Positions 39,555-48,494 of a stretch of DNA of 64,000 nucleotides are shown piece by piece. Origin of the DNA: Sphingomonadales bacterium (GTDB lineage Bacteria > Pseudomonadota > Alphaproteobacteria > Sphingomonadales > Sphingomonadaceae); the NCBI GenBank assembly GCA_016714795.1, contig JADKCA010000003.1, positions 310,001 through 374,000 on the forward strand, in the 5' to 3' direction. The notes under the pieces were generated by a model, which saw only the letters and a list, made by a program, of their open reading frames with translations, did not search any database and was not told the origin of the DNA. The translations under genes were made by a program, and so were the position numbers. The number at the start of each line of letters is the position of its first letter. Positions within the stretch are counted from its first letter, which is position 1.

Positions 39555-40157
39555 TCAACCCGCCAAAGCTGCCGCGACCTGCGCCAGCCGCTCTTTACCA
39601 AAGAACATCTCGTCACCCACAAAGAAGGTGGGAATGCCAAACGCCCCGCGCGCCACCCCCCGTTCGGTATTGGCAACCAGTTCTGCGTTGATCTCGGCAT
39701 CATCCGCTTGCGCCAGCAACGCCGCGCCATCGAGCCCCGCTGCATCAAGGCGCGCCCGCACAGCGTCCGCATCGCCCATGTCGATGCCTTCCTCCCACAC
39801 GGCGGTCATCATCGTTTCGACAAAGGCCGCCATGACCCCCGCGTGCGAGGCCGCCACGCAGGCGCGCATCAGCTTCAGTGAATTGGGCGGAAAATGCGGG
39901 TTCATGCGGAAGTTGGAAAGACCGTTCGCGGCAATGAAGCGATCAAATTCCAGTCGGTCATAAGCGAGCTTGGTGGGGACATCGGCATAGACGGCCCAGG
40001 GCGGGCGGTTGTTGGTGGCCTTCATAAGTCCGCCAAGCAGCACGGGCACATAGATGGCCGTTGCCCCGGTCTGCGCGCAAAAATCGGGCAGGACGCGATG
40101 GACGAGGTAACCGTTAGGCCCGGCAAAATCGAACAGGAATTCAAAGCTCTTTCTCAC
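39555..40157 (-). CDS. 2-Hydroxychromene-2-carboxylate isomerase/DsbA-fold protein
   Basis: A 200-residue protein of the HCCA-isomerase group (GST kappa/DsbA thioredoxin fold). It begins 'FEFLFDFAGPNGYLVHRVLP' where the serine/asparagine site replaces a CxxC, and contains 'FGIPTFFVGDEMFFGKERLAQV', the family C-terminus. NahD-type enzymes isomerise an intermediate of naphthalene degradation; many relatives have other roles. The start overlaps the stop of the SDR gene (ATGA), so the two form an operon. Confidence 0.85.
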   Translation of the reverse strand: MRKSFEFLFDFAGPNGYLVHRVLPDFCAQTGATAIYVPVLLGGLMKATNNRPPWAVYADVPTKLAYDRLEFDRFIAANGLSNFRMNPHFPPNSLKLMRACVAASHAGVMAAFVETMMTAVWEEGIDMGDADAVRARLDAAGLDGAALLAQADDAEINAELVANTERGVARGAFGIPTFFVGDEMFFGKERLAQVAAALAG

Positions 40158-40882
40158 CAGTTTTCTCCCCAGGGGCGCAAGTCCAGCTCATGCGTCCAGG
40201 CGCTTTTTGGCTGTTTGTGCAGCATCACATAATTGGCGGCGATGGCATCGGGCGAGAGCAGGAGGTCTGCCGCCTTGGCGTCTTCAAAGTCCGGGCGCAG
40301 GCCCCGGATGAATTCGGTGTCGATCCCGCCATCAATCACCACATGCGCCACATGCACACCCTTCGGCCCCAGTTCGCGTGCCATGGATTGGGCAAGCATC
40401 CTCAGCGCCGCCTTTGCGCCGGAAAAAGCGGCATAGCCTGCCCCGCCCCGGATTGACGCCGTCGCCCCGGTGAACAGGATCGTGCCTGCCCCGCGCGCCT
40501 CCATGCGCTTTGCCACCTCGCGACCCATCAGGAATCCTCCAAAACACGCCATTTCCCAGACCTTGCGATAGACGCGGGCGCTGGTTTCGGTGATGGGGAA
40601 ATTCACATTGGCCCCGATATTGAACACAGCCACGGCCAGTGGCCCGGCCTCTGCCTCCACCCGGTCGATCAGCGCCGCCATCTCCTCTTCCTCACGCGCA
40701 TCGCCAGGGAAGGCCATGGCCTGATGACCTTCGTTGCGGATCGATTGCGCCAGTTGCTCGAGCTTGTCGGCATTGCGGGCGCGGCGGTTGACGCAAGCGA
40801 TCAGGCCTTCGCGGGCAAAGGCGCGGGCGATGGCCCCGCCGGTCGCGTCACCTGCGCCGATGATAAGGGCGGATTGGGTCAT
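40154..40882 (-). CDS. SDR family oxidoreductase
   Basis: A 242-residue short-chain dehydrogenase-like protein. The cofactor motif is unusual, 'LIIGAGDATGGAIARAFAREG', where TGxxxGxG is expected. The NAG-equivalent reads 'NIGAN', and the active site is 'GATASIRGGAGYAAFSGAKAALR' where YxxxK is F-S-G-A-K shifted, so the catalytic Tyr lies in 'GYAAFSGAK'. Such atypical SDRs occur in sphingomonads; substrate unknown. It is translationally coupled to the HCCA-isomerase-like gene. Confidence 0.8.
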   Translation of the reverse strand: MTQSALIIGAGDATGGAIARAFAREGLIACVNRRARNADKLEQLAQSIRNEGHQAMAFPGDAREEEEMAALIDRVEAEAGPLAVAVFNIGANVNFPITETSARVYRKVWEMACFGGFLMGREVAKRMEARGAGTILFTGATASIRGGAGYAAFSGAKAALRMLAQSMARELGPKGVHVAHVVIDGGIDTEFIRGLRPDFEDAKAADLLLSPDAIAANYVMLHKQPKSAWTHELDLRPWGENW

Positions 40883-40942
40883 GACATAAGGGCTATCAGG
40901 AAGGGGCTAGCCTCGCAAATCAAACAGCGCGCTGATGCAAAT

Positions 40943-40977
40943 CCCCTCTCCCTGCCCTCTCCCGCAAGGGGAGAGGG
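40943..40977. repeat. CT/GA-rich palindromic repeat (family B)
   Basis: A CCCTCTCCC...GGGAGAGGG unit, typical of sphingomonad intergenic regions, in the divergent gap between the two SDR genes. Two related units lie upstream of hisF (57415-57530). Confidence 0.8.
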
Positions 40978-41086
40978 TGTATTGAAATCTACCTATATAA
41001 CTACGTTATATATCTTGCCTCTTGAATTCACGACTCCTTTGCGGCAACGCCTCCCGCAACGGAAAATCTGGATCATGGAGCTGGTC

Positions 41087-42001
41087 ATGGGAATGCTGGA
41101 AGGCAAGGTTGTTGCAGTCACCGGAGCGGGGCGCGGCGTTGGCCGAGAAATCGCTTTGCTCTGCGCCAAGGAAGGCGCTGCGGTTGTCGTCAATGATCTG
41201 GGCGGCTCTGCCGAGGGCGAGGGCGCAGACGTTGGCCCGGCACAGGAAACCGTGAACGACATCAAGGCAGCGGGGGGCCGCGCAATCGCGAATGGCGCGA
41301 GCGTGGCCGATCCGGTAGGTGCCGCGACCATCATCGAGGACGCGGTCAAGACCTTCGGCCGCATCGACGCCGTGGTGAACAATGCCGGCATTCTGCGTGA
41401 CCGCATCTGGCACAAGCTGAGCCATGAAGACTGGAACGCGGTGATCGACGTGCATCTGCATGGCTGCTTCAACGTCTCCAAGGCGGCCACGCCCTATTTC
41501 AAGGATCAGGGATCGGGCAGCTTCATCCACTTCACCTCCACCAGCGGGCTGATCGGCAATTTCGGGCAGGCGAATTATTCCGCCGCAAAGCTGGGCATTG
41601 TCGGCCTGTCGCAAAGCATCGCGCTGGACATGGCGCGCGCCGGGGTCCGCTCCAACTGCATCGCGCCCTTCGCGTGGAGCCGCATGACGGCCACCATCCC
41701 TTCCACTACGCCGGAAGAACTCGCCCGTGTCGAACGCTTCAAGACGATGAGCGCAGACAAGATCGCCCCGCTGGTGGCCTTCCTTGCCTCTGATGCGGCG
41801 GCGGAAGTCTCCAATCAGGTGTTCGGCGTGCGCAAGAACGAGATCTTCCTCTTCTCCAAGCCCCGCCCGATCCGCTCCATGCAGAAATCGGAAGGGTGGA
41901 CGGTCGAAAGCATCGCCAATGAATTCCTCCCCGCCGTGCGCGGCAGCTTTGCCGATCCGGCGGAACGGTCTGGCGATGTGTTCGGATATGATCCGATTTG
42001 A
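41087..42001 (+). CDS. SDR family oxidoreductase, multifunctional-enzyme/3-hydroxyacyl-CoA type
   Basis: A 304-residue SDR. The motif 'VVAVTGAGRGVGREIALLCA' binds NAD(P), 'VNNAGILRD' is the NNAG segment, and the active site has S in 'FTSTSG' and YxxxK in 'NYSAAKLGIVGLS'. 'VVVNDLGGSAEGEG' and the tail resemble peroxisomal MFE-2/hydroxysteroid-dehydrogenase-like SDRs of lipid or steroid metabolism. I prefer ATG 41087 because a GGAG sits six bases upstream; ATG 41075 or 41093 are also possible. It is divergent from the HCCA-isomerase/SDR pair. Confidence 0.85.
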   Translation: MGMLEGKVVAVTGAGRGVGREIALLCAKEGAAVVVNDLGGSAEGEGADVGPAQETVNDIKAAGGRAIANGASVADPVGAATIIEDAVKTFGRIDAVVNNAGILRDRIWHKLSHEDWNAVIDVHLHGCFNVSKAATPYFKDQGSGSFIHFTSTSGLIGNFGQANYSAAKLGIVGLSQSIALDMARAGVRSNCIAPFAWSRMTATIPSTTPEELARVERFKTMSADKIAPLVAFLASDAAAEVSNQVFGVRKNEIFLFSKPRPIRSMQKSEGWTVESIANEFLPAVRGSFADPAERSGDVFGYDPI

Positions 42002-42010
42002 TCCCTCGCC

Positions 42011-42038
42011 CGTCACCCCCGCGCAGGCGGGGGCCAAG
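42011..42038. repeat. GC-rich palindromic repeat unit (family E)
   Basis: CCCCCGCGCAGGCGGGGG stem with flanking CGTCA, ten bases after the SDR stop and convergent with comEC. A related unit follows at 42073-42101, overlapping the comEC end. Confidence 0.8.
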
Positions 42039-42071
42039 GCCGACATAGAGCCGCAGCGACGGATATGAAGC

Positions 42072-44249
42072 TCATGGATTCCCGCCTTCGCGGGGATGAC
42101 GGACAGGGGGTGTCTGCGCCCAAGGATGCGCATCTCCCGCCTGTAGCACGTGCTCGATCCGCACAGGATCGCCCAGCGTGATGGCCAGCCCACCCGTTTG
42201 AGCAAGCGCAGGCCGGTCCAGCTTCAGCCCGCGTGGGGCGCAGCCGGGAGGCAAGCGTCGGTCGCTGACGATCAGATCGAGCTGCGGGCATAGTGCCACC
42301 AGTTCGCGCCATGGGAGCAGTTGCGCGGATCGCGTTGCCCCCACCCGCCAGCGCACATTGCTGCGAGACACATCCGCCAGGCACATGTCTGGCCCGCAGC
42401 GGGCGTTGGGCGCGGTATCAAGCGGCGGAATATCCTCATCCTCCTCTCCTGCGCGATCAGCCAAAGCACTGCGCACGAAATCGCCTGCCCGCTCGCGGAG
42501 CAACGCCATTCGGCCATCGGTTGCGCGAACCGCCATGTGGCGTCCATCGCCGGTGATGAGGATGTCTGGCGGCGGCAGGCTCAACGCCCAGAGCGCGCCG
42601 GTCGCAAAGGGCAACGCGCCCAGCCAGCGCGGCCTTTGTGTCCAGAGCAGCATCCAGAAGCCGCCGCCCAGCATCAGCGCATAAGCCGAGGCGGGAATGG
42701 CAGGCAGGCTCGCCACAGCGCCGGGCCATGCGGCCACCTTGTGCGCCAGCCAGAGCAGCAGGCCGATGGCATGGCCGCACAGCCACCAGAAGGGCGCGCC
42801 CAGTTCCACCGCGTCAAACAGAAGCGCCAACGCCTCCAGCGGCATGACCACAAATGTTGTCCACGGAATCGCCACCATATTGGCAAGCGCACCGTAGAGC
42901 CCGGATTTGTGGAAATGGAACAGAGCGATGGGGGCCAACGCGAGTTCCACCACCAGCCCCGTCGCCAGCAAACCCGCCAGCGTACGCCCAAAGCGCGCGA
43001 TGCTCCCTTCTTCATGATGCGCCAGCCACGCTTTCACGCGGCGGTTTTCATGGAAGGCGACAATCGCCGTGATCGCGGCAAAGCTCAGCTGGAAACTCGC
43101 GCCAACCAGTGATTCCGGCCAGAGGATGAGGATGATCAGCGCACCTGTCGCCACCAGCCGCAGCGTCAGCGCCTCACGCCCCAGCGCCATGCCGCCCAGC
43201 ACCAGCAACGCGGCAATACACGAACGGACCGTCGGCACTTCGGCGCCGGTGAGCAAGGTGTACCCCACCCCCACCAACGCCCCGACGCCCGCAGACACGG
43301 TCAGCAACGGCCAGCGCAGCGCAAGCGTGGGCGAAAGCGCTAACAATCGCAGCGAGAGGAACATGGCGGCCGCAATCACCGCCGTGATATGCAAACCGCT
43401 GATCGACAGCAGATGCGTAAGGCCGGAATCGCGCATCGCCTCTTCGTCTTCAACCGAGATGCCGCCACGATCTCCACTGGCAAAGGCCGCCGCGATGCCG
43501 CCGGGGCTGCCCTCCACCTGCGCGCGAACATGGGCGGAGAGGCGCGCGCGCAGGCCCGGCACCACCGCGCCGCCCTCCGCCTTGACCGGCCCCAGCGCGA
43601 TGCCGGTAGCCCCCAATCCGGCAAACCAGGCTGCGCGGGCGAAATCATAGCCGCCGGGCAAGGCCGCGTGTTGCGGTGGGGAGAGGCGCGCGCGCAATGA
43701 GAGGGCGGTGCCCTTGGCAACGCCGTCGGGCACTTGATCCAGTTTGGCAGTGATGCGGATCAGAGTGAGGTCTTGGCTTCCCGCCCTCGCGGGAATGACG
43801 GCGGGGGCAGCAGCCGGAATGACGACAGAGGGCGCGACCACCAGCCGCACTTTGCCCTGTGCCGGTCGCAAATCGACCGACTCCAACCGCCCCTCGACCG
43901 TCGCCATCATCGGTCGCGCCAGAACCGGATGCGCCTTCATGTCCGCACGCGCCCACACCAGCGCGCAGCCCAACGTCAGCATCAGTCCTGACCAGAGCAG
44001 CGCCTGCCCCAGCCTTTGGCCCCGCCCGAAAGCGCCCAGAAGCGCCAATGCGAGGCCGCCTGCAATCACATAAATCCATCCCGTCTGATCAGGCAGCGCG
44101 AACCAGAAGGCGATGCCGACACCCAGCATCACAGGCAGCCAGAGCGCCAGATGGTCCCTCTCAGACTCCAGCCACGATTCGATTGCGCCCAGCCCGCTGA
44201 AAATGGGGGTTTGAAGCCAATCAAAGGCCATGCTACGGGCGCTCGCCAT
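42072..44249 (-). CDS. comEC: ComEC/Rec2 family competence channel with repeat-encoded segments
   Basis: A 725-residue polytopic membrane protein. An N-terminal DUF4131 region is followed by the Competence domain ('LLSISGLHITAVIAA', 'LLTGAEVPTVRSCIAALLVL', 'GASFQLSFAAI'). A C-terminal extracytoplasmic region retains only part of the metallo-beta-lactamase-like domain. ComEC forms the inner-membrane DNA uptake channel. Two stretches are translated palindromes: 'VIPARAGSQD' near residues 176-185 (from 43769-43801), and the last residues 'RHPREGGNP' (from 42073-42101). The start at 44249 lies 25 bases from the divergent gltX start; ATG 44231 is an alternative. Confidence 0.88.
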   Translation of the reverse strand: MASARSMAFDWLQTPIFSGLGAIESWLESERDHLALWLPVMLGVGIAFWFALPDQTGWIYVIAGGLALALLGAFGRGQRLGQALLWSGLMLTLGCALVWARADMKAHPVLARPMMATVEGRLESVDLRPAQGKVRLVVAPSVVIPAAAPAVIPARAGSQDLTLIRITAKLDQVPDGVAKGTALSLRARLSPPQHAALPGGYDFARAAWFAGLGATGIALGPVKAEGGAVVPGLRARLSAHVRAQVEGSPGGIAAAFASGDRGGISVEDEEAMRDSGLTHLLSISGLHITAVIAAAMFLSLRLLALSPTLALRWPLLTVSAGVGALVGVGYTLLTGAEVPTVRSCIAALLVLGGMALGREALTLRLVATGALIILILWPESLVGASFQLSFAAITAIVAFHENRRVKAWLAHHEEGSIARFGRTLAGLLATGLVVELALAPIALFHFHKSGLYGALANMVAIPWTTFVVMPLEALALLFDAVELGAPFWWLCGHAIGLLLWLAHKVAAWPGAVASLPAIPASAYALMLGGGFWMLLWTQRPRWLGALPFATGALWALSLPPPDILITGDGRHMAVRATDGRMALLRERAGDFVRSALADRAGEEDEDIPPLDTAPNARCGPDMCLADVSRSNVRWRVGATRSAQLLPWRELVALCPQLDLIVSDRRLPPGCAPRGLKLDRPALAQTGGLAITLGDPVRIEHVLQAGDAHPWAQTPPVRHPREGGNP
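42073..42101. repeat. Palindromic repeat forming the 3' end of comEC
   Basis: A CATGGATTCCCGCC...GGCGGGGATGACG-type unit (stem CCCGCCTTCGCGGGG). It supplies the last codons and the stop of comEC, encoding 'PREGGNP'. Same type as the in-frame unit at 43769-43801. Confidence 0.8.
43769..43801. repeat. Palindromic repeat in frame inside comEC
   Basis: A TTCCCGCCCTCGCGGGAATGACG unit (shown shortened) encoding 'VIPARAGSQD' on the minus strand, in a loop between two strands of the N-terminal ComEC domain ('LVVAPSVVIPAA...LTLIRITAKL'). The frame is unbroken. Confidence 0.8.
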
Positions 44250-44274
44250 TTCGGCATGATTGGAGAATAAGCGC

Positions 44275-45708
44275 ATGGGCGCAAGTGCCCCGAATCGCCC
44301 GGTTGTGACGCGCTTTGCGCCCTCCCCCACAGGCTACCTCCATATCGGCGGCGCGCGCACCGCGCTCTACAACTGGCTCTATGCCCGCCACATGGGCGGA
44401 AAATTCCTGCTGCGCATCGAAGATACAGACCGTGCGCGCTCCACCGATGATGCAATCGAAGCAATTATCGAAGGCATGAAATGGCTCGATCTCGATTGGG
44501 ACGGCGAGATTGTGATGCAGTTTGCCCGCGCCGCGCGCCATGCGGAAGTCGCGCGAGACCTGCTCGCCAACGGCCATGCGTATAAATGCTTCGCCACCGC
44601 CGAAGAACTGGAAGCGATGCGCGCTGAACAGCGTGAGAAAAAGCTGCCGATGCGCTATGATGGCCGCTGGCGCGACCGCGATCCGTCCGAAGCGCCCGCC
44701 GGCGCACCCTATGTCGTGCGGCTCAAGGCTCCCAAAGAAGGCAGCGTGACAATCGCCGATCTGGTGCAGGGTGATGTCACCGTGAACAATGCCGAGCTGG
44801 ACGATTTTGTGCTGCTGCGCTCTGACGGGACGCCCACCTACATGTTGTCGGTCGTGGTCGATGATCATGACATGGGCATCACCCACGTCATTCGCGGCGA
44901 TGACCATCTCAACAACGCCTTCCGCCAGTTGGTGCTGATCCGCGCCATGGGATGGGAAGAGCCGGTCTATGCCCACGTCCCGCTGATCCATGGCGCGGAC
45001 GGAGCAAAACTCTCCAAGCGCCATGGTGCGTTGGGGGTTGAGGCGTATCGTGACGAGATGGGCTATCTGCCCGAAGCCTTGTGCAACTATCTGGTCAAGC
45101 TGGGTTGGGGCCATGGCGATGCGGAAGTGTTCAGCCGCGAACAGGCCGTTGAGTGGTTCGACATTGCCGATGTCGGTCGCGGGGCCGCGCGCTTCGATTT
45201 CAAGAAGCTGGAGCATCTGAACGGCATCTATATTCGCGAGGCAGCGGACGAGCGGCTGGCGGCGATTGTGGCCCCGCAAATCGAATCAACGCTGGCCCGG
45301 ACACTGACCGAATCCGATTCGGCCAAGCTGGTGGCGGCCATGCCCGCGCTCAAGTTGCGCGCCAAATCCACGCTGGCGCTCGCTGAAGGTGCGCTTTTCC
45401 TCTTTGAATCGCGCCCCTTGGCTTACGCGGACGCCGCGCGCGCGCTGCTCGACGATGCGGGGCTTGACCTCTTGGCGAAGGTCATCAATGTGCTTCAGGA
45501 GTGCCCTGAATGGGCCGAGGCCGCGCTCGAATCAGCGGTCAAAGGGGTAGCGGAGGAGGTGGCTGTCGGCCTTGGAAAGGTCGCGCAGCCTTTGCGTGCT
45601 GCCCTCACCGGTCGCACCACCTCTCCGGGAATTTATGATGTGCTCTTGCTCCTTGGTCGTGAGGAAGCAATGGCAAGGCTGAATGACGCTCTCGGACTCC
45701 GGGGCTGA
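44275..45708 (+). CDS. gltX: Glutamate-tRNA ligase
   Basis: A 477-residue class I aminoacyl-tRNA synthetase that charges tRNA(Glu) (and, with GatCAB present, probably tRNA(Gln) by misacylation). The HIGH-type motif is in 'FAPSPTGYLHIGGARTALYNW' and the KMSKS-type motif in 'GAKLSKRHGA'. 'LLRIEDTDRARS' is also characteristic. The ATG at 44275 has GGAGA nine bases upstream. The pairing with gatCAB elsewhere in the window fits the indirect Gln-tRNA route. Confidence 0.95.
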   Translation: MGASAPNRPVVTRFAPSPTGYLHIGGARTALYNWLYARHMGGKFLLRIEDTDRARSTDDAIEAIIEGMKWLDLDWDGEIVMQFARAARHAEVARDLLANGHAYKCFATAEELEAMRAEQREKKLPMRYDGRWRDRDPSEAPAGAPYVVRLKAPKEGSVTIADLVQGDVTVNNAELDDFVLLRSDGTPTYMLSVVVDDHDMGITHVIRGDDHLNNAFRQLVLIRAMGWEEPVYAHVPLIHGADGAKLSKRHGALGVEAYRDEMGYLPEALCNYLVKLGWGHGDAEVFSREQAVEWFDIADVGRGAARFDFKKLEHLNGIYIREAADERLAAIVAPQIESTLARTLTESDSAKLVAAMPALKLRAKSTLALAEGALFLFESRPLAYADAARALLDDAGLDLLAKVINVLQECPEWAEAALESAVKGVAEEVAVGLGKVAQPLRAALTGRTTSPGIYDVLLLLGREEAMARLNDALGLRG

Positions 45709-45730
45709 ACAGGGAAGAAGGGTGAAAAAT

Positions 45731-47017
45731 ATGACAAACGCTCCTGCCAAAATCTCCATCGGGGACAAGACCGTTGAAGCGCCTGTGCGCTCCGGCACCA
45801 TCGGCCCCGATGTGGTCGACATCCGCAAGCTCTATGGCCAGACGGGGGCCTTCACCTTCGATCCGGGCTTCATGTCCACCGCCGCATGCGAATCGGGCCT
45901 GACCTATATCGATGGCGATGAAGGCATTTTGCTCCACCGCGGCTATCCCATCGGCCAGCTCGCCGAACAGTCGAGCTTTCTGGAAGTCTGCTACCTGCTG
46001 CTCAACGGCGAACTGCCGAGCAAGGGAGAGCTGGACACGTTCACCCGCACCATCACGCGTCACACCATGGTGCATGAGCAACTGAGCACTTTCTACCGCG
46101 GCTTCCGTCGCGATGCGCACCCGATGGCCATCATGTGCGGCGTGGTGGGTGCGCTGTCCGCTTTCTATCATGACTCGACCGACATTGCCGATCCGGAACA
46201 GCGCCGCATCGCCAGCCACCGCCTGATCGCCAAAATGCCGACGATCGCGGCCATGGCGTATAAATATTCGGTGGGTCAGCCCTTCGTCTATCCGGACAAC
46301 AAGCTGTCCTACACCGGCAACTTCCTGAAGATGACCTTCGGCGTGCCGGCCGAAGAATATGTCGTTCACCCCGCCATCGAAGCGGCGATGGATCGCATCT
46401 TCATCCTCCATGCCGATCATGAGCAGAACGCCTCTACCTCCACGGTGCGTCTGGCAGGCTCTTCGGGCGCAAACCCCTTCGCGTGCATCGCGGCGGGCAT
46501 TGCGTGCCTTTGGGGTCCGGCACATGGCGGCGCGAACGAGGCCGCGCTCAACATGCTGCGTGAAATCGGCACGCCGGATCGGATTCCGCACTATATCGCG
46601 CGCGCCAAGGACAAGAATGATCCGTTCCGCCTGATGGGCTTCGGTCACCGCGTCTACAAGAATTACGATCCCCGCGCGACCGTGATGCAGCAGACCCTAC
46701 GTGAAGTGTTCGACGCACTCAAGCTCAAGGATCCGGTGTTCGACGTGGCGTTGCAGCTCGAAGAAATGGCGCTCAACGATCCCTATTTCATTGAAAAGAA
46801 GCTGTTCCCGAACGTCGATTTCTATTCGGGCGTGATCCTCTCCGCCATCGGCTTCCCGACCGAGATGTTCACCGTGCTCTTCGCCCTCGCCCGCACCGTC
46901 GGCTGGGTGGCGCAGTGGAACGAAATGATCTCCGACCCCGAACAGAAGATCGGTCGCCCGCGCCAGCTCTATACCGGCCCGGTGCAGCGAGACTATGTGG
47001 CGATCGACAAGCGCTGA
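45731..47017 (+). CDS. gltA: Citrate synthase
   Basis: A 428-residue type II (hexameric) citrate synthase that condenses oxaloacetate with acetyl-CoA in the TCA cycle. 'FDPGFMSTAACESGLTYIDGDEGILLHRGYPI' marks the N-terminal domain. Catalytic histidines are in 'HADHEQNASTSTVRLAGSSGANPF' and 'GPAHGGANEA'; the signature is 'GFGHRVYKNYDPRA'. The ATG at 45731 is preceded by a GAAGGG-type site. Twenty-two bases separate it from gltX, and a terminator follows the stop. Confidence 0.97.
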   Translation: MTNAPAKISIGDKTVEAPVRSGTIGPDVVDIRKLYGQTGAFTFDPGFMSTAACESGLTYIDGDEGILLHRGYPIGQLAEQSSFLEVCYLLLNGELPSKGELDTFTRTITRHTMVHEQLSTFYRGFRRDAHPMAIMCGVVGALSAFYHDSTDIADPEQRRIASHRLIAKMPTIAAMAYKYSVGQPFVYPDNKLSYTGNFLKMTFGVPAEEYVVHPAIEAAMDRIFILHADHEQNASTSTVRLAGSSGANPFACIAAGIACLWGPAHGGANEAALNMLREIGTPDRIPHYIARAKDKNDPFRLMGFGHRVYKNYDPRATVMQQTLREVFDALKLKDPVFDVALQLEEMALNDPYFIEKKLFPNVDFYSGVILSAIGFPTEMFTVLFALARTVGWVAQWNEMISDPEQKIGRPRQLYTGPVQRDYVAIDKR

Positions 47018-47040
47018 TCTGCGTTGGAGCGCATACAGAA

Positions 47041-47072
47041 AAGGGCTTCGGAGCGATCCGGAGCCCTTTTTC
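47041..47072 (+). terminator. Rho-independent terminator of gltA
   Basis: Arms 47041-47052 and 47057-47068 pair at 11 of 12 positions (AAGGGCTTCGGA / TCCGGAGCCCTT) around GCGA, followed by a T-run. It starts 24 bases after the gltA stop. A near-identical hairpin stands after the PEP-CTERM gene at 55754-55783. Confidence 0.88.
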
Positions 47073-47117
47073 GTTGCGCGCTGCCCACCCCGCAAGCGGG
47101 AAGCCTATCTCCAAACG

Positions 47118-47153
47118 CCCCTCCCGCTCACGGGAGGAGTTTGAGGGATGGCC
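47118..47153. repeat. Diverged family-A palindrome
   Basis: A CCCCTCCCGCTCACGGGAGGAG stem (partly quoted) with a degenerate TTTGAGGGATGGCC tail, matching the units in and around sufC/DUF559. It lies seven bases after the P450 stop, in the convergent gap with gltA. Confidence 0.7.
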
Positions 47154-47159
47154 CTAAAT

Positions 47160-48398
47160 TTACGCCATCCTGAACCGGATCGGCAGATGCTTGAGCCCGC
47201 CAGTATGGTTGGTCTTCACCCATTCGGGCACGCCTGCGAGTTCGACACTCTCCACCCGCGCCGCGATTTCGCGGAACAGGGCTTCCATTTCCATTTCGGC
47301 GAGGATGCGGCCCAGGCAATGGTGCGCGCCATAGCCAAAGGCAACGTGGCGGTTATTCTCCCGATCAACGCGGAACACGTCCGGATCGTCGAACGCCGCT
47401 TCGTCGCGATTGCCGGAGAGGAACATCAGGCATACCGAGTCCCCAGCCTTGATCGACTGGCCCGCCAGCACCGTGTCATACGCGGCGGTGCGCAGGAAAT
47501 GGCGGACGGGTGTGGACCAGCGGAAAATTTCCTGAATGGCGAGCGGGATGATGTCCGGATTGGCTTTCATCTTGGCAAACTCTTCCGGATGCCGTGCCAG
47601 TTCCATCATGCCGACACCCACCGAAGAACTGGTCGTGTCATGCCCGGCAGCGGCCAGCAACATGCCATAAGACAGCGTATCCATGTCGCTCAGCGGTGCG
47701 CCATCAATCTGCGCATTGGCGACAACCGACATCAGATCTTCACGCGGTTCCTTGCGACGTTCGGCGACAATTCCGGCTAGGTAGCCGAAGAATTCCATCG
47801 CCACGTCCTGGCCATATTGGCCGCTGCGCTGCAAATCCGGATCTTGCGCGCCGAACAGCTCCTGCGTCAGCCGCAGCACCAGCGGCGCGTCTGAATCGGG
47901 CAGGCCAAGAATCGAGGTGATCATGATCAGCGGATAAGGCGTGGCGACCTCTTCGATGAAATCGCACGCGCCGCCCTGCGCTGCCAGATGATCCACCGTA
48001 TCTTTGGCAAGCTTCGCCATCCGCTCCTTCAGCGATTCCAGAAAACGCGAATGGAACCAGCTTTGCGTGAGGTTGCGGTGGGCACGATGATCGGGCTCAT
48101 CCATGTCCAGCAGGGTGCGGACGGGGCCGGTGCGCACACCATATTGAGCGATGATCGCATCTTCAATGTCACGCGGGATCAGCGTCTGGCGCGGCTGGGC
48201 CAGCCAGGTTTTGTTGTCGCGTTCGATCTGCTTGATGTCAGCATTGCGCAATACCGCCCAGAAAGGGCGATAGGGCTCCTGCTCGATATAATGGATCGGG
48301 GCCTCGGCACGCATCACCTTGAAACGGCGCGCCACTTCCGCATCATCCAGATAGGCAGCGGGCGAAAAAACATCCTTGGAATGGGCAGGCGCGTCCAT
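47160..48398 (-). CDS. Cytochrome P450
   Basis: A 412-residue soluble bacterial P450. The I-helix oxygen-activating motif is 'LLAAAGHDTTSSSV', the ExxR is in 'LAIQEIFRWSTPVRHFLR', and the haem-cysteine loop is 'VAFGYGAHHCLGRILAEMEM'. The length and 'MDEPDHRAHRNLTQSWFHSRF' resemble class I P450s that need a ferredoxin and reductase (CYP101/108-like); neither partner is adjacent. Substrate unknown. Confidence 0.93.
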   Translation of the reverse strand: MDAPAHSKDVFSPAAYLDDAEVARRFKVMRAEAPIHYIEQEPYRPFWAVLRNADIKQIERDNKTWLAQPRQTLIPRDIEDAIIAQYGVRTGPVRTLLDMDEPDHRAHRNLTQSWFHSRFLESLKERMAKLAKDTVDHLAAQGGACDFIEEVATPYPLIMITSILGLPDSDAPLVLRLTQELFGAQDPDLQRSGQYGQDVAMEFFGYLAGIVAERRKEPREDLMSVVANAQIDGAPLSDMDTLSYGMLLAAAGHDTTSSSVGVGMMELARHPEEFAKMKANPDIIPLAIQEIFRWSTPVRHFLRTAAYDTVLAGQSIKAGDSVCLMFLSGNRDEAAFDDPDVFRVDRENNRHVAFGYGAHHCLGRILAEMEMEALFREIAARVESVELAGVPEWVKTNHTGGLKHLPIRFRMA

Positions 48399-48494
48399 TG
48401 ATCCTCATCCTTGCGTGTTGATTTGATGCGCCTTGTAGCGAAGGCCGAACGACAAGGGTTGCACTCGCCGCCCATTTTGGGCGACGATGTCGCC

